Assembly (NCBI RefSeq): GCF_020283565.1
Contig: NC_060064.1
Coordinates: 17,070,337 to 17,134,336 of the forward strand
Source: Trifolium pratense
Taxonomy: Eukaryota; Streptophyta; Magnoliopsida; Fabales; Fabaceae
DNA length: 64,000 nt
Reading direction: 5' to 3'
In this document: positions 32,150-43,783 of the stretch, piece by piece
How the letters are laid out: the number at the start of each line of letters is the position of its first letter
Position numbering within the stretch: the stretch's first letter is position 1
Notes under the pieces: model-generated
Databases searched by the model: none
Told to the model about the DNA's origin: nothing
What the model saw: the letters and a program-made list of their open reading frames with translations, nothing else
Translations under genes and position numbers: made by a program

Positions 32150-32903
32150 ATTCAATCGAATATCAAATCCTATAAACCAAATTCATTTTGTTACTTATAT
32201 GTGATAGTTAATAAGTCTACATATTGAATTTGAAGCGCTTGATAAAATTAACGGTCGACTTAACTGATAAAAAAAATAACATAAAAATATTTTTTTAATT
32301 ATTATTTAAATTTTTTCAATTAAGATGATTGAGGTAAAATGAGAGAAAATGTGAATCTCTATGCATTATAAGTTCAAATGCTACATCTCAAAAAATATTA
32401 TAAACTCTAAATTCATGTAATCAAAATAGAGTGGTTTGATAACGCTTTTTTCCTCACAAGTTTATGGTGTTTAAATCCCTTATACTATGTTGTTTAAATC
32501 CCTTATACTATGTTGTTTAAATCCCTTATATGCTATAGATTAGGTTATTTGTTCTAAGTTGGTTTGGTGTTACAAATCCCTTATACTATGTTGTTTAAAT
32601 CTGGAGTAGACCCCTCAAACAAACAAAACACTTGAAGTAGACCCTATACAAGAGCGTGTGGACCGGAGTTTGTGAGTTGTAACATTAAAATTTATAGGTG
32701 TATGTATATCTCCACACATAACACTCATTCATCATACCCTACAATTTCATATTTACCTTTTGATGTGTTCTTTTTTTTTCTCTGTTAGATCAACTATAAA
32801 TTATTATTATTATTTTTTTTTTTTGGTAAACACTATAAATTATTATTTATAGTGAAGTGTAATATTGTTCACAATAAACTAGTATTTCTTTTCATTTTAT
32901 TTT
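32150..32903. other. Gene-free AT-rich stretch
   Basis: No gene is seen. It includes a short tandem repeat listed separately. Confidence 0.4.
32468..32605. repeat. Short tandem repeat, 23-bp unit
   Basis: TTTAAATCCCTTATACTATG-type units recur two to three times at 32468-32535, and a further copy appears at about 32573-32605 after a spacer. Confidence 0.7.
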
Positions 32904-33713
32904 GGCTTAAATGCAGTTTTACTTTTACCCCCCATGTTTTGAAAAATACAGAATTTTACTCCCCCTATTTTAAAATGCAGAATTTTACCCCCCCTATTTT
33001 ATAATTTGTTGAATTTTTTCCCCCCAACAAAATTCTGCACAAAATCTGCTTTTGAGCCTCAAGTTCAAAGCTTCACACATAACTCAATTGGATCAATAAT
33101 TCACAAAACGGATACTGAAACGACCGTAATCGAGTTATCTTTCCACAGAATCAAACCCCACTAAATTTGGAGTTACAGAGAGAGATTAATTACCGTTTTA
33201 GTGAAGGTCTATCCAATTACTAATTATGCAGAAATCTACTTGTGATCTTTAAATTCAACATCGTCTACTGAACGCATCGTAACTCCAAATTCGACGAAAT
33301 TGAAATGCCAACAATGGTAATTTCGTTAGATTTCCATACATGTAAATAGTATTAAAAAATGAGCTATAGGGTGAGAGGCATGACGAAAATACCAGTAGTA
33401 GTTTCATACGATAATTAATTTGAACAGACCTTCACTAAAACGGTAATTAATCTCTCTCTGTAACTCCAAATTTAGTGGAGTTTGATTCTGTGGAAAACTA
33501 ACTCGATTGCAGTCGTTTCGGTACTAGTTTGGTGAATTATTGATCCAAATTGACTTCTGTGCGAAGCTTTGAACTCAGAAGCAGATTTTGTGCAAAATTT
33601 TGGTGGGAGGCAAAATCCAACAAATTATAAAACAGGGGGTAAAATTCCGCATTTTAAATAGGGGGTAAAATTCCGCATTTTTCAAAACAGGGGGGTAAAA
33701 CTGCATTTAAGCC
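32904..33713. mobile_element. Foldback (Mutator-like) element with very long inverted arms
   Basis: An 810-bp element starts GGCTTAAATGCAGTTTTAC and ends with its reverse complement. It is flanked by a perfect 9-bp duplication TTTTATTTT (32895-32903 and 33714-33722). The inverted homology is not confined to the tips. CCCCACTAAATTTGGAGTTA (about 33164) reappears inverted at about 33456, and the AAGCTTC/GAAGCTT blocks also mirror each other, so most of the element can fold into one hairpin. No transposase is encoded. The 9-bp duplication points to MULE-type mobilisation. Confidence 0.85.
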
Positions 33714-34054
33714 TTTTATTTTATATGAAAATTTGCTTTATCGAAAGAGAAGAGTATTTTGAGATTATAGCATTAAAATACATTCAAATTAGTTACATTT
33801 TGCTTTTTCCCATATCAGACAAGAGTAGTATAAAATAAAATAAATGGATCATTATCGTAAATTTTAAAGATTTAATTACATTTTTAGTCCTTATATTTTT
33901 ATCATTTTGTGAAATTGGTCCTCCTATTTTAAAATCATCATAAAAATATATACAATGTCATTTCAAATATATCACATCAAACTAGAAGTTCAAAAGTGCA
34001 ATTAAGTCAATTTACAAAACGGTGAAAATAGAAGATTAAAATTGCAATTAAGTC

Positions 34055-34572
34055 CTCTCTCTCGTGTTAACAAGCAGCCAACCCTAAATTTTTTCCCTTT
34101 GAGTTCTCATCTTCCTCTACTGGTAAGGGAGTGGTTTTAGGTCATTTTTGGCCTAAAATCACCCCTTTGCATATTTTTTTCTTGCTTTTTTAATCTAAAT
34201 AATTGATTTTTACATAGATTGACGAGTGCGGTGTTTGTGTTGGCCGTCGTCTTGGTACGGCGTGTTTGATTTTAATGTCTTTGTTGTGGTGTTCGTTTAG
34301 TTCATATCGAAAGATCATCTTCAATCAATTGCAGATTCAATCAATGATTTGTGCCTCAACGTTGCAGATCCGGAAGCATCGACATTCCGGTGACTTTAAT
34401 TTTATCATGTTATTTGTAGGCATTTTGTCGTTGTATGCTATTAACTTGGATGTTGTGAGTTTGTTCGCAGATTCTTCCTTTTTGTTTTTAGCTATGTTGA
34501 ATTTGTATTTGTATCAGATGTACTCTATTGATTATTGGAATGAATGAATATCGTTATTTTAGTAAAAAAAAG
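34055..34572 (+). mobile_element. Poly(A) retroposon of the unassigned family, copy 2
   Basis: About 518 bp with the same GGTTTTAGGTCATTTTTGGC / CCTAAAATCACCCC block, the same GAATGAATATC...A-run end and a 93-codon frame (34266-34547) similar to that in copy 1 (VSLFADSSFLFLA versus VSLFADSCFLFLA). Imperfect flanking repeats TGCAATTAAGTC (34043-34054) and TGCATTTAAGTC (34573-34584) suggest an older insertion. The paralogue near 43334 has no element. Confidence 0.7.
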
Positions 34573-34613
34573 TGCATTTAAGTCATTTTTTTTTACGGAG
34601 CAATTAAGTCAAT

Positions 34614-34849
34614 GATGTTTTCTCTCCCCACCCCCCGTGATTCTTTTATACCCCCCAATATTCCGATTTTGCCCTTGCAAAAAACTTCGGTTCGTAGAAA
34701 CCGAATTTTTTCTAGTACAAATTCAAAGTAAATTTCGGTTTTCAAGGCAAAAAAAACTTCGGTTTCTATAAACCGAAGTTTTTTGCAAGGGTAAAATTGG
34801 AAATTCAGGGGGTATAAAAGAATCACGGGGGGTGAGGAGAGAAAACATC
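34614..34849. mobile_element. MULE-type MITE, AACTTCGGTT family, copy 2
   Basis: A 236-bp element starts GATGTTTTCTCTCC and ends GGAGAGAAAACATC, with a perfect 9-bp duplication TAAGTCAAT (34605-34613 and 34850-34858). Long inverted arms include CCCCGTGATTCTTTTATACC and AAAACTTCGGTT. It is the same family as 9622-9837 and better preserved. Confidence 0.88.
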
Positions 34850-35035
34850 TAAGTCAATTTTAAACAATCAATTTTCTAAAATACTATATGAACAAAGTAA
34901 CCCAACCCTCGATAAATGGGCCCGCAAAGCTGATAAAAAAAGCCCAAACAAGTTTCAGCAACAATAATAGGTTGTTGTTTCGCGCCAAAACTAACCAAAC
35001 TGTTAGTTGAGTCACACATAACAGACTCAGTTACG

Positions 35036-37030
35036 TGGATCATCGGTTATTCAACTGTAATGTACAACCTAGTGATCATATTTCCTACTTCGATGTTGTT
35101 TAGATAATCAACTTAATTAAGCATTTATTATAGCATAAGTGTTTTTTTTTTTAACCAAATTATAGCATAAGTGTTTATCATATAAGTGTTTATGTATAAA
35201 TTATTTATATTATAGAAGTTAAAATATACTCAAACTGTTTTCGTATGTTATATGTTTCCTGAAGAGCTTATAAATAAGCTGAAAATAGCTTATGAACATG
35301 TCATAAACTGTTTTCATAAGGTCTGCCAAACAGTTTCAAATGTGCTTATTATACACGTAGAAATCCTCAAATTAGTCAATCCAAACAGACTTTTAGAACA
35401 TAATGAATTTGATAATTGTTAGCCATGTTCTATGTCAAAATGCAGAAAAATTCCAGGGTTTAAACCTCACTGGGAGTCTGTGCAAGCTTTATAATCTACG
35501 AAATTTGAAGCTGCTGTGAGTGTTTGTAATTTTGTATGACATTAGTATCAGGACATTTGAATTTTAATATATGCTATTAAATAACTTGCTTCCATATTCT
35601 GTTTTTTTGTAGTGATGTCAGTTCTAATAGCATAGTGGGCAAATTACCATTTGATTTACCCCCCAATGTCACTCATATGTAAGGCAACTATTCTTCTATT
35701 CTTCTGTTCTTGTGATTATTTGATTGCAGAAAAAAAGCTTGCTTTCTTGCAACTACTTGAGCAAAAATATCCCACATGCAAACTTAATTCTTTGGAGATG
35801 TAATGTAAAATTACTTGAAATTCAGTCCTTGATTTAATTTAGATACATGATTTGGTCTATAAATTATTTAAACTCATTTCATGTTATACCTATAAATTCA
35901 GTCCTTGCTTGAAATTCTCTCCTCCAAGGGTTTCCCCTTCACAATACAGTTGCTACTCTATTCACAAACTTTGCAATATTCAAATGATACCCCTCTAACT
36001 AAACAAACAACCAACTAATTCTCTATATTCTATATATCCTAACAGTTATACACAAAATTCTAAGGACCATAATACCGGTTAATTAGTTATGTTCGTGTTG
36101 TCTTAGAAATGGATATTGAGCCTAACTCATCTTTACAAGTTAATTAGTTATGTTCGTGTTGTCTTAGAAATGAATATTGGGCCTAACTCATCCTTACAAA
36201 CTCGGCTTGTAAGGTGAGGATTGCCACTTGCTTATAAAATCTTGTCAACGCCCAACACTATTGGGATTGGTGCGTAGATATAAAGAGTGGGTGACCCGAT
36301 AGCGGAAACCTGATAACAGGTGGCCCAACGGATAAAGGAGAGACTCCGATGTGAGACTTCTTAACACACCCCCTCACGCTCAGCACTATTGGGCTTGGTG
36401 CGTGGATATAAACGGTGGGTGACTCGATAGCGGAAACCTGATAACAGGTGGCCCAACAGATCAGTGAGAGACTCTGATACCATCTTAGAAATGGATATTA
36501 GGCCTAACTCATCCTTACAAAACCGGCTTGTAAGGTGAGGATTGCCACTTGCTTATAAACACTTGTTAAGGTCACCTCACAACCGATGTGAGACTTCTTA
36601 ACATGTTGATGTTAGACCAAGCTTGATAGAGATGATAATCGGGACCATTACATACAACATAAAACAACCAAATCGGTTCTTTCACTAGTAGGATTAACTA
36701 CTGCATCTAATGATTCGATAATGTCTTTATCAATTGAAAATAAAACATTGTTAATATTATTTTGTCTCTTTACTAGTGGCTATGCAAGTGCAATCATACT
36801 TTTTATCTTGTGTTGCAGGAATTTAAGCCACAATTTCTTAATTGGACCCATTGATGAAATATTTACTGACTTACATAATCTCAAAGAAATGTATGGCTTC
36901 TTCTCTTGGGTCTTTTGGTATTTACTGACTGGGTTTTGTGAAAATGAGATTAGCAAAATGCAGATGCTTTGACTATTGGTTGGTGGAGTGGAGGAACCCT
37001 AATGGCTACAGGTATCGGACTCCTAATGGC
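35036..37030 (+). pseudogene. Deleted copy of the STRUBBELIG-receptor-family gene
   Basis: This aligns with the intact gene at 43784-48985. Exon 2 survives only from GGATCATCGGTTATT onward, joined directly to promoter sequence. Exons 3 (about 35447-35517), 4 (about 35614-35680) and 5 (about 36820-36891) are recognisable with splice sites. Exons 6-8 are absent, and the last match (about 36975-37020, GGCTACAGGTATCGGACTCC) corresponds to the transmembrane part of exon 9. Exon 3 has one extra T (GGGTTTAAACC versus GGGTTAAACC) and would be out of frame. The kinase portion is lacking entirely. A TRIM element is inserted between exons 4 and 5. Confidence 0.85.
36101..36603 (-). mobile_element. TRIM element (LTR retrotransposon in miniature), rearranged
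   Basis: On the minus strand an LTR of about 120 bp (TGTTAAGAAGTCTCACATCG... to ...CATTTCTAAGA, 36603-36484) is followed by TGGTATCAGAGTC, a methionine-tRNA primer-binding site, then a non-coding interior ending GAGGGGGTG and a second LTR start (from 36365). The left part repeats interior sequence, so LTR-interior-LTR units are partly tandem. TGTTG flanks both edges (36096-36100 and 36604-36608). The intact paralogue (about 45345) shows the uninterrupted site. No protein is encoded, as is typical. Confidence 0.8.
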
Positions 37031-37039
37031 TACAACTAA

Positions 37040-38187
37040 TCAATGTAATTATTATTTTTCAGTATAAGAGGAAGGATGATGAGATACACTTTTCATGTAC
37101 TCTCTCCTTGATTTCTTAAATCCCAAAACGTTATTCATGTACTCTCCGAAATGATAACATCAAATAAATTAAATTAGACTAAAAAGTTGTCCTTCCTAAT
37201 TAAAAAAAATTATGAGATATAAAACTAGATCCAAAACAAACCTGCAAAAATTACCTTTTTTTTTTCTTTTCTTTCTAACCTTGGGGTAGGGGTCCAAAAG
37301 TTGGCACAACAACATGAGTTAAACTTTTGTTTGGTCCTGTAATGGTTAATGAATGTGAGATTATGATACTCAGATACTCTACCATCTTAGTAACGACAAA
37401 TGAAAGCTGCCTCAACAAAAGCAAACAACATATAAAGATAGTCTCTCTCTCTTTGCTGGTGCTTTATTCAATTATTTGCATTATTAATCAAAAATCATCT
37501 GAGTGACACTATATGGAATTTCCATTTTCCAATTCTTTTTATTTCCTCAATTATTATATAGTTTTGGAAATATAAATGTAAAAATATGATATTAAATAAG
37601 TCCAAATATCATTTATACATCTAAAAACATTTAAAAATTTTGGTAATGGATATTACCATGGAAGTCTCGCTCAGTTCGAGGCCACGTACGCACTAGTCTC
37701 TTTGAGTGAGCCTACCACATACACTGCTCTCTGCCAACATGGCCCAGCACAGTCAAGTCTCTCCTTTTCCATCCTCTTCCTAGTTCCTAGCTTCCACCTC
37801 CTCTTTTGTCTTTCACTCTCCCCATCTTAAATAATTGTCGCAAACTTACCTTTTTGTTATTTTGGCGTAAATTGAATATTTCCTATCGATAATTATAGAG
37901 ATTAATTTCTCCAGCTTTGTAAAATTAAAATAGATAACAACTCTTCCTATGAATTTTAAGTTAAAAAAGACTGAACTCATAATATAGTTAAGTTAAAAAA
38001 GATTCACATCATCTCATCTAAGTGCTCTTGAGTAATTTGCCGTTAAGTCTTTTCATGAATGTCAATGTATAATTTTGACTAGGATTTTTAGTTATTTATT
38101 TTTAAAATTATAAAAATTTTGATATTTTAAAAATATTTGTTTTGAAGAGGTTGATATTTTAAAAATATTGATAGAGACATATCAAAC
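37040..38187. other. Gene-free stretch, distal upstream of the SPL gene
   Basis: No coding feature. 37440-37800 is less AT-rich and includes CT-rich tracts (GTCTCTCTCTCTTTGC at about 37441). No function can be assigned. Confidence 0.35.
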
Positions 38188-38198
38188 ATCATATATGC

Positions 38199-38293
38199 AA
38201 ATCACTATGTTTGATCTAATGGTGAGAGATTTGAATAATATGTACGAGATCCTAGGTTCGATCATCATTTACAACATTGTAAACAAAAAAAAA
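38199..38293 (+). mobile_element. Short tRNA-derived SINE
   Basis: Box-A-like TTGATCTAATGGTGAGAGAT and box-B-like AGGTTCGATCATC are followed by an A run. It is flanked by ATCATATATGC (38188-38198) and the near repeat ATCATATATATGC (38294-38306). Confidence 0.6.
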
Positions 38294-38485
38294 ATCATAT
38301 ATATGCCACTTTGTCATTATAATAAGCAAATTTTTTTTTGTTAGATTCATCAGAAAAATTCATCAGAAAACTGATATATCTAATCTAATTATAATATACT
38401 TCAAAATACTTAAATTTTTCAATAAACCTAAAAAAAACATTTTTTTTCTTATAATAATGACACACTATATTATAGACAAAGTATA

Positions 38486-38780
38486 CTCCGTCCCAAATTA
38501 TAAGGGAAAAAACTCTTTTTTTTTGTCCCAAATTATAAGAGAAAAAATCATTTTCAAGAATGTTTTTTTTCTTATTTTCATAAAATTAAATGCAAATTGC
38601 ATTTAATTTCTTCTCTCTTTCATTTTCTCAATAAACAACAACCAATAAAAATTGTTTTTACAACTTCCTATACAACTTATTCCAAGAAAAACCCACAAAA
38701 ACATAATTCAAATTCTCATGTTTTACTTTTTCTTAATAAGTGTGATTTTTTTATTTTCCCTTATAATTTGGGACGAGGAG
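38486..38780. mobile_element. Stowaway-like MITE upstream of the SPL gene
   Basis: A 295-bp element with inverted ends CTCCGTCCCAAATTATAAG and CTTATAATTTGGGACGAGGAG lies between TA dinucleotides (38484-38485 and 38781-38782). It ends about 250 bp before the SPL start codon and may lie in the promoter. Confidence 0.8.
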
Positions 38781-39034
38781 TATCATTTTTCTAAGGATCT
38801 TGCGAGTGCTTTCGAGACATTTTTAAGCATTCCATATAATATATAAATTATTTATTTATAAAATGAAACATTTCAATTTTCAAAAATATACTTCACAGAT
38901 TTTTATAAGACTTTCAGAAAAACTTACTACTATTATTTAAGTTGCTTAACGAGCTCTCAATGACTTCTCACACAACACTTCTTCTCTTATCAAAACTACA
39001 ATGAACAGAATCTAGCTACCACTAAACATCACCA

Positions 39035-41631
39035 ATGGACTCAGGCAACTCTTCTTCAGAAGAGTCTTCTCTAAATGGCTTAAAATTTGGCCAAAGAATC
39101 TATTTTGAAGACACGGCTCTTGCAAATGCTTCTTCTTCTTCTTCTGGTTCAACAAGTTCAAAGAAAGTAAGAAGTGTGTCAGTTCAACATTCTCAACCTC
39201 CTATGTGTCAAGTTCAAGGATGTAAGCTAGATCTGACTGATGCTAAAGCTTATTATTCTAGACATAAAGTTTGTTCCATGCATTCTAAATCTCCTACTGT
39301 CACTGTTTCTGGTCTTCAACAAAGGTTTTGTCAACAGTGTAGCAGGTCTTTACCTTTCTAACCTAACTCTTCTTCTTCTTTTTTCTGTAATTTGTATGCT
39401 AAGGACATTAGGCTCTTTTTCCTTTTCTCTATTTTTTTTATTTAATATATTTATTTATTCCTTTGGTCTCTGAGTTTTATTGTAGGTGTAGTAGTGTAGG
39501 TTTGAATGGATGTTATTCTGTTTGGTCGGTTCATATATAGTAGCTTTTATTTAGCTTATTAATTTATTAATAATTAATAATGCTCTTATTGGAGTTGTTT
39601 TAGAACTTTTAATCATATTTTTGCTTTTGTCAACAGTGTTTTCCTTTACAGTGAATTTGATTCTTTTCATTTGTTTTTTTGAAACTGAGAATTGATTCTT
39701 GCACTTTAGGTGTGTTAGATTATAGTATTTAATTGATTCCTGCACTTCAGGTGTGTTAGGTGTATATTTAATAATAATTATTTTACTAATCATAAGTTTT
39801 TTTTTTTTTTTAAGCTTATTGGGAGATTCTTGGAAACAGATAACTAAATAGATAACTCAATTGATTCTTGGAGTAATTTTTTTTCTATAAATTTTACATG
39901 TGTTGTTTATGTTCTGGTTTAGGATGGTGAGTGAGGACTTATGTTATTAACTCTTAAGGCGGTTGCATTGTTATTACAATGGTGAGTTTGAGAGTGGTTG
40001 CATCATGCTATTTTGTGATTGTTAAGAAGTTTCACATTGGTTGCGAGATGACCTCAATATATGTTTATAAAGTAGGGGTTGCGTTAGACCCAACTCTCAA
40101 TTTGGATTATGTTATGAACTTTTGAGTAGCTGCAATAGCTTTCTGGTGCTTGTTCCAAAAGTAATTTAAATTTGTTTGGATTTACTTATTTGAGTTTATC
40201 TACTATAATATAAACACTAGTAAGATTGTTTGGGAAAACTTATGGAAACAACTTATGCCATGTTCATAAGTTGTTTTTTACTTTTTAGCTTATTTTCATA
40301 AGCTCTCTAAGATAACTTATGAAAAGTGCAAACAACTTATAGCTTATATGGTGTTCAAAAAACCTTATAGCTTATATGCAAACAACTTGACTTCATTTTA
40401 TCTTTTGTTATAAAAATAGCTTATACACATATTCACTTATATGATAAGCGCATAATTAAGCTGTTTATTCAAACATGACTTTGTGTCAGTTTTGAGCTTA
40501 TGGCTCATACAATAACCCTTGTATTTTGGTCTATACATGTTAGTGGTTCCTTAAATCTTATCAATGATTTATAAATCGATTTAGTTAGGAATTCCATCTC
40601 ATTTGTATCTGTAGTTAATGAGAAGTAAGAGATTCTTCGAATTGCATCCAATTTTCCGGTACCAACAGCATGACATGATACTATTACTAGTAAACAATAG
40701 ACTTGTTATCTCAAATATTGGCCTTTGGTATGCTTGTGTGCATTCATCTATGTTACACATAAATTGGTATGATTATATATTAGAAATACTAATATCGATT
40801 TTCATAGCCTTGACCAGATTTCATCAGCTTGCTGAATTTGATCAAGGAAAAAGAAGTTGCCGCAGACGACTAGCTGGTCATAACGAGCGTCGTAGAAAGC
40901 CTCCACCCAACTCTCTCTTAACCTCACGTTTTGCCAGACTTTCTTCATCTGTTTTTGGTTAGAAACTATATATCAGTAAAATACCAATTTCAAATCCCTC
41001 TACTTTGTTTCCCATTGTTGATTTTTCATCTTTCACTATTTCTGGCATATTAAACCAACTCAAATATTTGACATTTTTATCAACAGATAACAGCGGCAGA
41101 GGTGGCAGCTTCCTGATGGAATTTGATTCACACCAAAAACTTAGTCTGAAAAATGCACTTCCATCACATGGAAATCAAACCACAACACTCGGTTGGCCTT
41201 GGCCGGATAACTCGGAGTCGCCATCTGACAACCTTTTCTTGCAAGGTTCAGTGGGCGGGACAAGCTTTGCTGGTGTGAGGCATCCTCCCGAGGAAAATTA
41301 CACTGGAGTCACAGATTCAAGCTGTGCTCTCTCTCTTCTGTCAAATCAAACATGGGGTTCCTCAGCAACAAGTCACGAATTGAATAACATGCTGAGTTTC
41401 AATAATGGGACACCTATGACACAACTTGCTACATCATCTCCTGGTTTAGCCATGCATCAACTTCCGAACAGTTCATGCTGTTTCAAGGACATTGATCATG
41501 GTAACCTTTCACATGAGGCTGTCCCTGATCTTGTTTCAGGTCATATTTCGCAGCCTCTCGATAGCCAACTTCGCGGTGAGCTTGATGTAGAACACTCCAG
41601 GGCCTATGAATCTTCGCAATGGTCACTGTAA
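39035..41631 (+). CDS. SPL9: SQUAMOSA promoter-binding-like transcription factor, SPL9/SPL15 type
   Basis: Three exons (39035-39345, 40818-40957, 41087-41631) join in phase to give 331 residues. The SBP domain (about 56-133) has both zinc sites visible: C58, C63, C80, H83, C99, C102, H106 and C118. It ends in the basic nuclear signal [13 protein letters not shown]. The domain is split by the first intron after CQQCSR, the position usual for this family. The N-terminal [11 protein letters not shown], the ALSLLSN block and the final AYESSQWSL match SPL9/SPL15. The product binds GTAC-core promoters and controls phase change, leaf initiation rate and branching. An exact miR156 site lies in exon 3. 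The 1.47-kb first intron contains a solo TRIM LTR relic. Assignment to SPL9 rather than SPL15 rests on neighbouring OEP16-3 and STR9. Confidence 0.93.
40018..40125 (+). mobile_element. Degenerate solo TRIM LTR in SPL intron 1
   Basis: GTTAAGAAGTTTCACATTGG, then GCGAGATGACC and TTTATAAAGTAGG, follow the order of the TRIM LTR seen inverted at 36603-36484. No interior or second LTR is present. Confidence 0.55.
41324..41343 (+). promoter_or_regulatory. miR156 target site in the SPL coding sequence
   Basis: GTGCTCTCTCTCTTCTGTCA is the canonical miR156/157 response element of SPL mRNAs. It lies in exon 3 and encodes ALSLLSN. It predicts repression of this gene by miR156 in juvenile tissue. Confidence 0.95.
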
Positions 41632-42408
41632 TGCACTTGTTTGCTGTCAGGTTTGTAACATGTTTCACAAATATTGGAACTCAGGAAATATGAAGTGAAC
41701 TAGGGCATGCTTGGTTATTTGCTAGATTGATACTATTGCTTGTTTTGGTTTGTTTAAACTTATAGGTAAGGTTGGTTAGCCTTGCTTTACTCGCGAACTT
41801 TCGATCATTTTTGGTGGAGAACAACCACTTTGTGGCATCTCTTGTTTCCCTCTCAAATCTAGTTTATCTTTATTTTAACTTTTAATTTCGAGATCAATTT
41901 AAAAAAGAAAAGTGAAAAATGATTACAATTATGTTTGAAAGATGTCCATTGTTGTTGGATGAGTCCATTACATGTAATCAAACTACATAGAATATTTTTC
42001 AACGTGAGATTTCTGACACATACTCCATCACTTTTATCTTCTTTAGACTAAGTGTCAAGTCAAACCAATGTGCAGCAATGAAAATTATTCCATGCTTCAA
42101 GTTCAAATGAACACAATCCATGGTGTAAGGAATCTTTGTAATTGGAATCTTGAATAGAATGTTTTCAAACATACCCTCTTCATTCTCAATTATTATAAAG
42201 TAAAAGTAACCAACTTCACTCACACTTCTTTTGGGTGTAAATAATCTATCATTCACAAGCAAGCAATTCGAGTCGTATGAAATGAAATCTAAATGAGTGA
42301 CAATTTTTTTTTAAGAATAATTGCATTTCTTAAACTAGTATTTCTTTTCATTTTTCATTTTATTGAAGAGTATTTTGAGAATTATAGATTAAAATACAAT
42401 CAAATCAG
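41632..42408. other. Intergenic between SPL and SRF
   Basis: SPL 3' region and unassigned DNA. A minus-strand 87-codon frame (42262-41999) has no recognised domain. The end of the stretch is paralogous to the region before 33775. Confidence 0.4.
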
Positions 42409-42942
42409 ATTTTTTTTACTAAAAATAAAAGATATTCATTCGTTCAAATTTAAAGAGTATGCAATATAAATTCAAATTCGCTAAAAACAAAAAGAATGAA
42501 TCTGCGAACAAACTCACAACTCATAAAACGGCAAATTACATAAGCTTACGAATATGACTATATTGAAGTGTCTGGAATGTTCATGCCTCCAAATTTGTAG
42601 CGTTGATGACACAAAAGTCGACATTGAAATATGAATTTGCACTTGATCGAAACTAATCCTTCAACTTGAAACAAACGAACACCGCACAAAGACAGGATGA
42701 CAAAATACACCGCACAACGACGGGACAACACCGCACAAAGACGAGACAACAAAATACACAAAAACAAACAAATATGTGAAAATCACACTTATTTAATATA
42801 ACGAGAAAAAAAAAACAATTTGGAGGGGTGATTTTAGGTCAAGACGAAATCACCCCTCTTTGATAAACTAAGAAGAAGAAAAGGAAAAAGTGGTGACGGG
42901 TAGGGTTAGAAGAGGAGGGAAAAAAGGAGAGAAAAAACATCC
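42409..42942 (-). mobile_element. Poly(A) retroposon of the unassigned family, copy 3
   Basis: A 534-bp insert on the minus strand has its A tail as a T run at 42409-42417. A perfect 15-bp duplication ATACAATCAAATCAG lies at 42394-42408 and 42943-42957. The paralogue near 33775 lacks the insert. The GGGGTGATTTTAGGTCA block, tandem CCGCACAAAGAC units (about 42681-42745) and the GAATGAATATC end are shared with copies 1 and 2. Its open frame is more decayed. Confidence 0.85.
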
Positions 42943-43783
42943 ATACAATCAAATCAGTTAGATTTTGCTTTTTCCCCATTTCAGACCAGAGTAGTATAAA
43001 ATAAAATAAATGGATCATTATCGTAAATTTTAAAGATTTAATTGCATTTTCAATCCTCATATTTTCATCATTTTGTGAAATTGGTCCTCCTATTTTAAAG
43101 GTTTACAATTTTATCAATGCTGGTATTTTTTCATCATCAAATCATATACAATGTTATTTCAAATATATCACATCAATTTTTTAGTTCAAAAAACTACGCT
43201 ATGATGTAGGGACCAATGACCAAAACTTTCGGTGCAAATGCAAAAAAAAAGACCAAAACTTTCAAATTTTAAAATATGAAGACCGAATCTACAAAACAGA
43301 GAAAATAGAAGATCAAAAAAGTGCAATTATGTCAATTTTAAACATAGTGAATTTTCTAAAATACTATATGAACCAGTAACTCAATCCTCGATGAATGGGC
43401 CCGCAAAGCTAATCAACAAAAAGCCCAAACCAATTTCAGTAACAATAATAAAACCCAGTAGGTTATTGTTTCGCGCCAAAACGAACCAAACGTTGAGTCT
43501 TCTTCATCCTTCATAACGAACTCAGTTACGTGGACCCCACCTCGCCGGAAAATAACTCTGGTCACCGCTAAAACACCATTCTCACCGTCACAGTTTCTTT
43601 CATTGCTCCAATCTTGATTCTATTCCGTTCAATTCCTCTCTCCGCAAGAAACAACACATTGTAATTTCACATTTTTCTCTCAACTAAAAAAATCGACGAA
43701 AAGCCAAGAAAATTCACTCATGCAATTTCTCTCTGTTTTGCAGGAAAAGATTCGCTAACGGTTCGTTCCAATTCTCCAGGAAA

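Larger units (their letters stand above)
33735..35035 (+). repeat. Paralogous copy of the SRF gene upstream region
   Basis: Excluding insertions, 33735-34060 and 34860-35035 align with 42360-42408 plus 42958-43534 upstream of the intact receptor gene (shared ATGGATCATTATCGTAAATT and GTTTCGCGCCAAAAC). The copy has gained the retroposon at 34055-34572 and the MITE at 34614-34849. Confidence 0.8.

Noticed and set aside
41999..42262. 87-codon minus frame beginning MLVNDRLFTPKRS
   Set aside because: Protein-like in composition but not recognised, and without neighbouring exons; it could be a gene fragment, but I cannot support a call.
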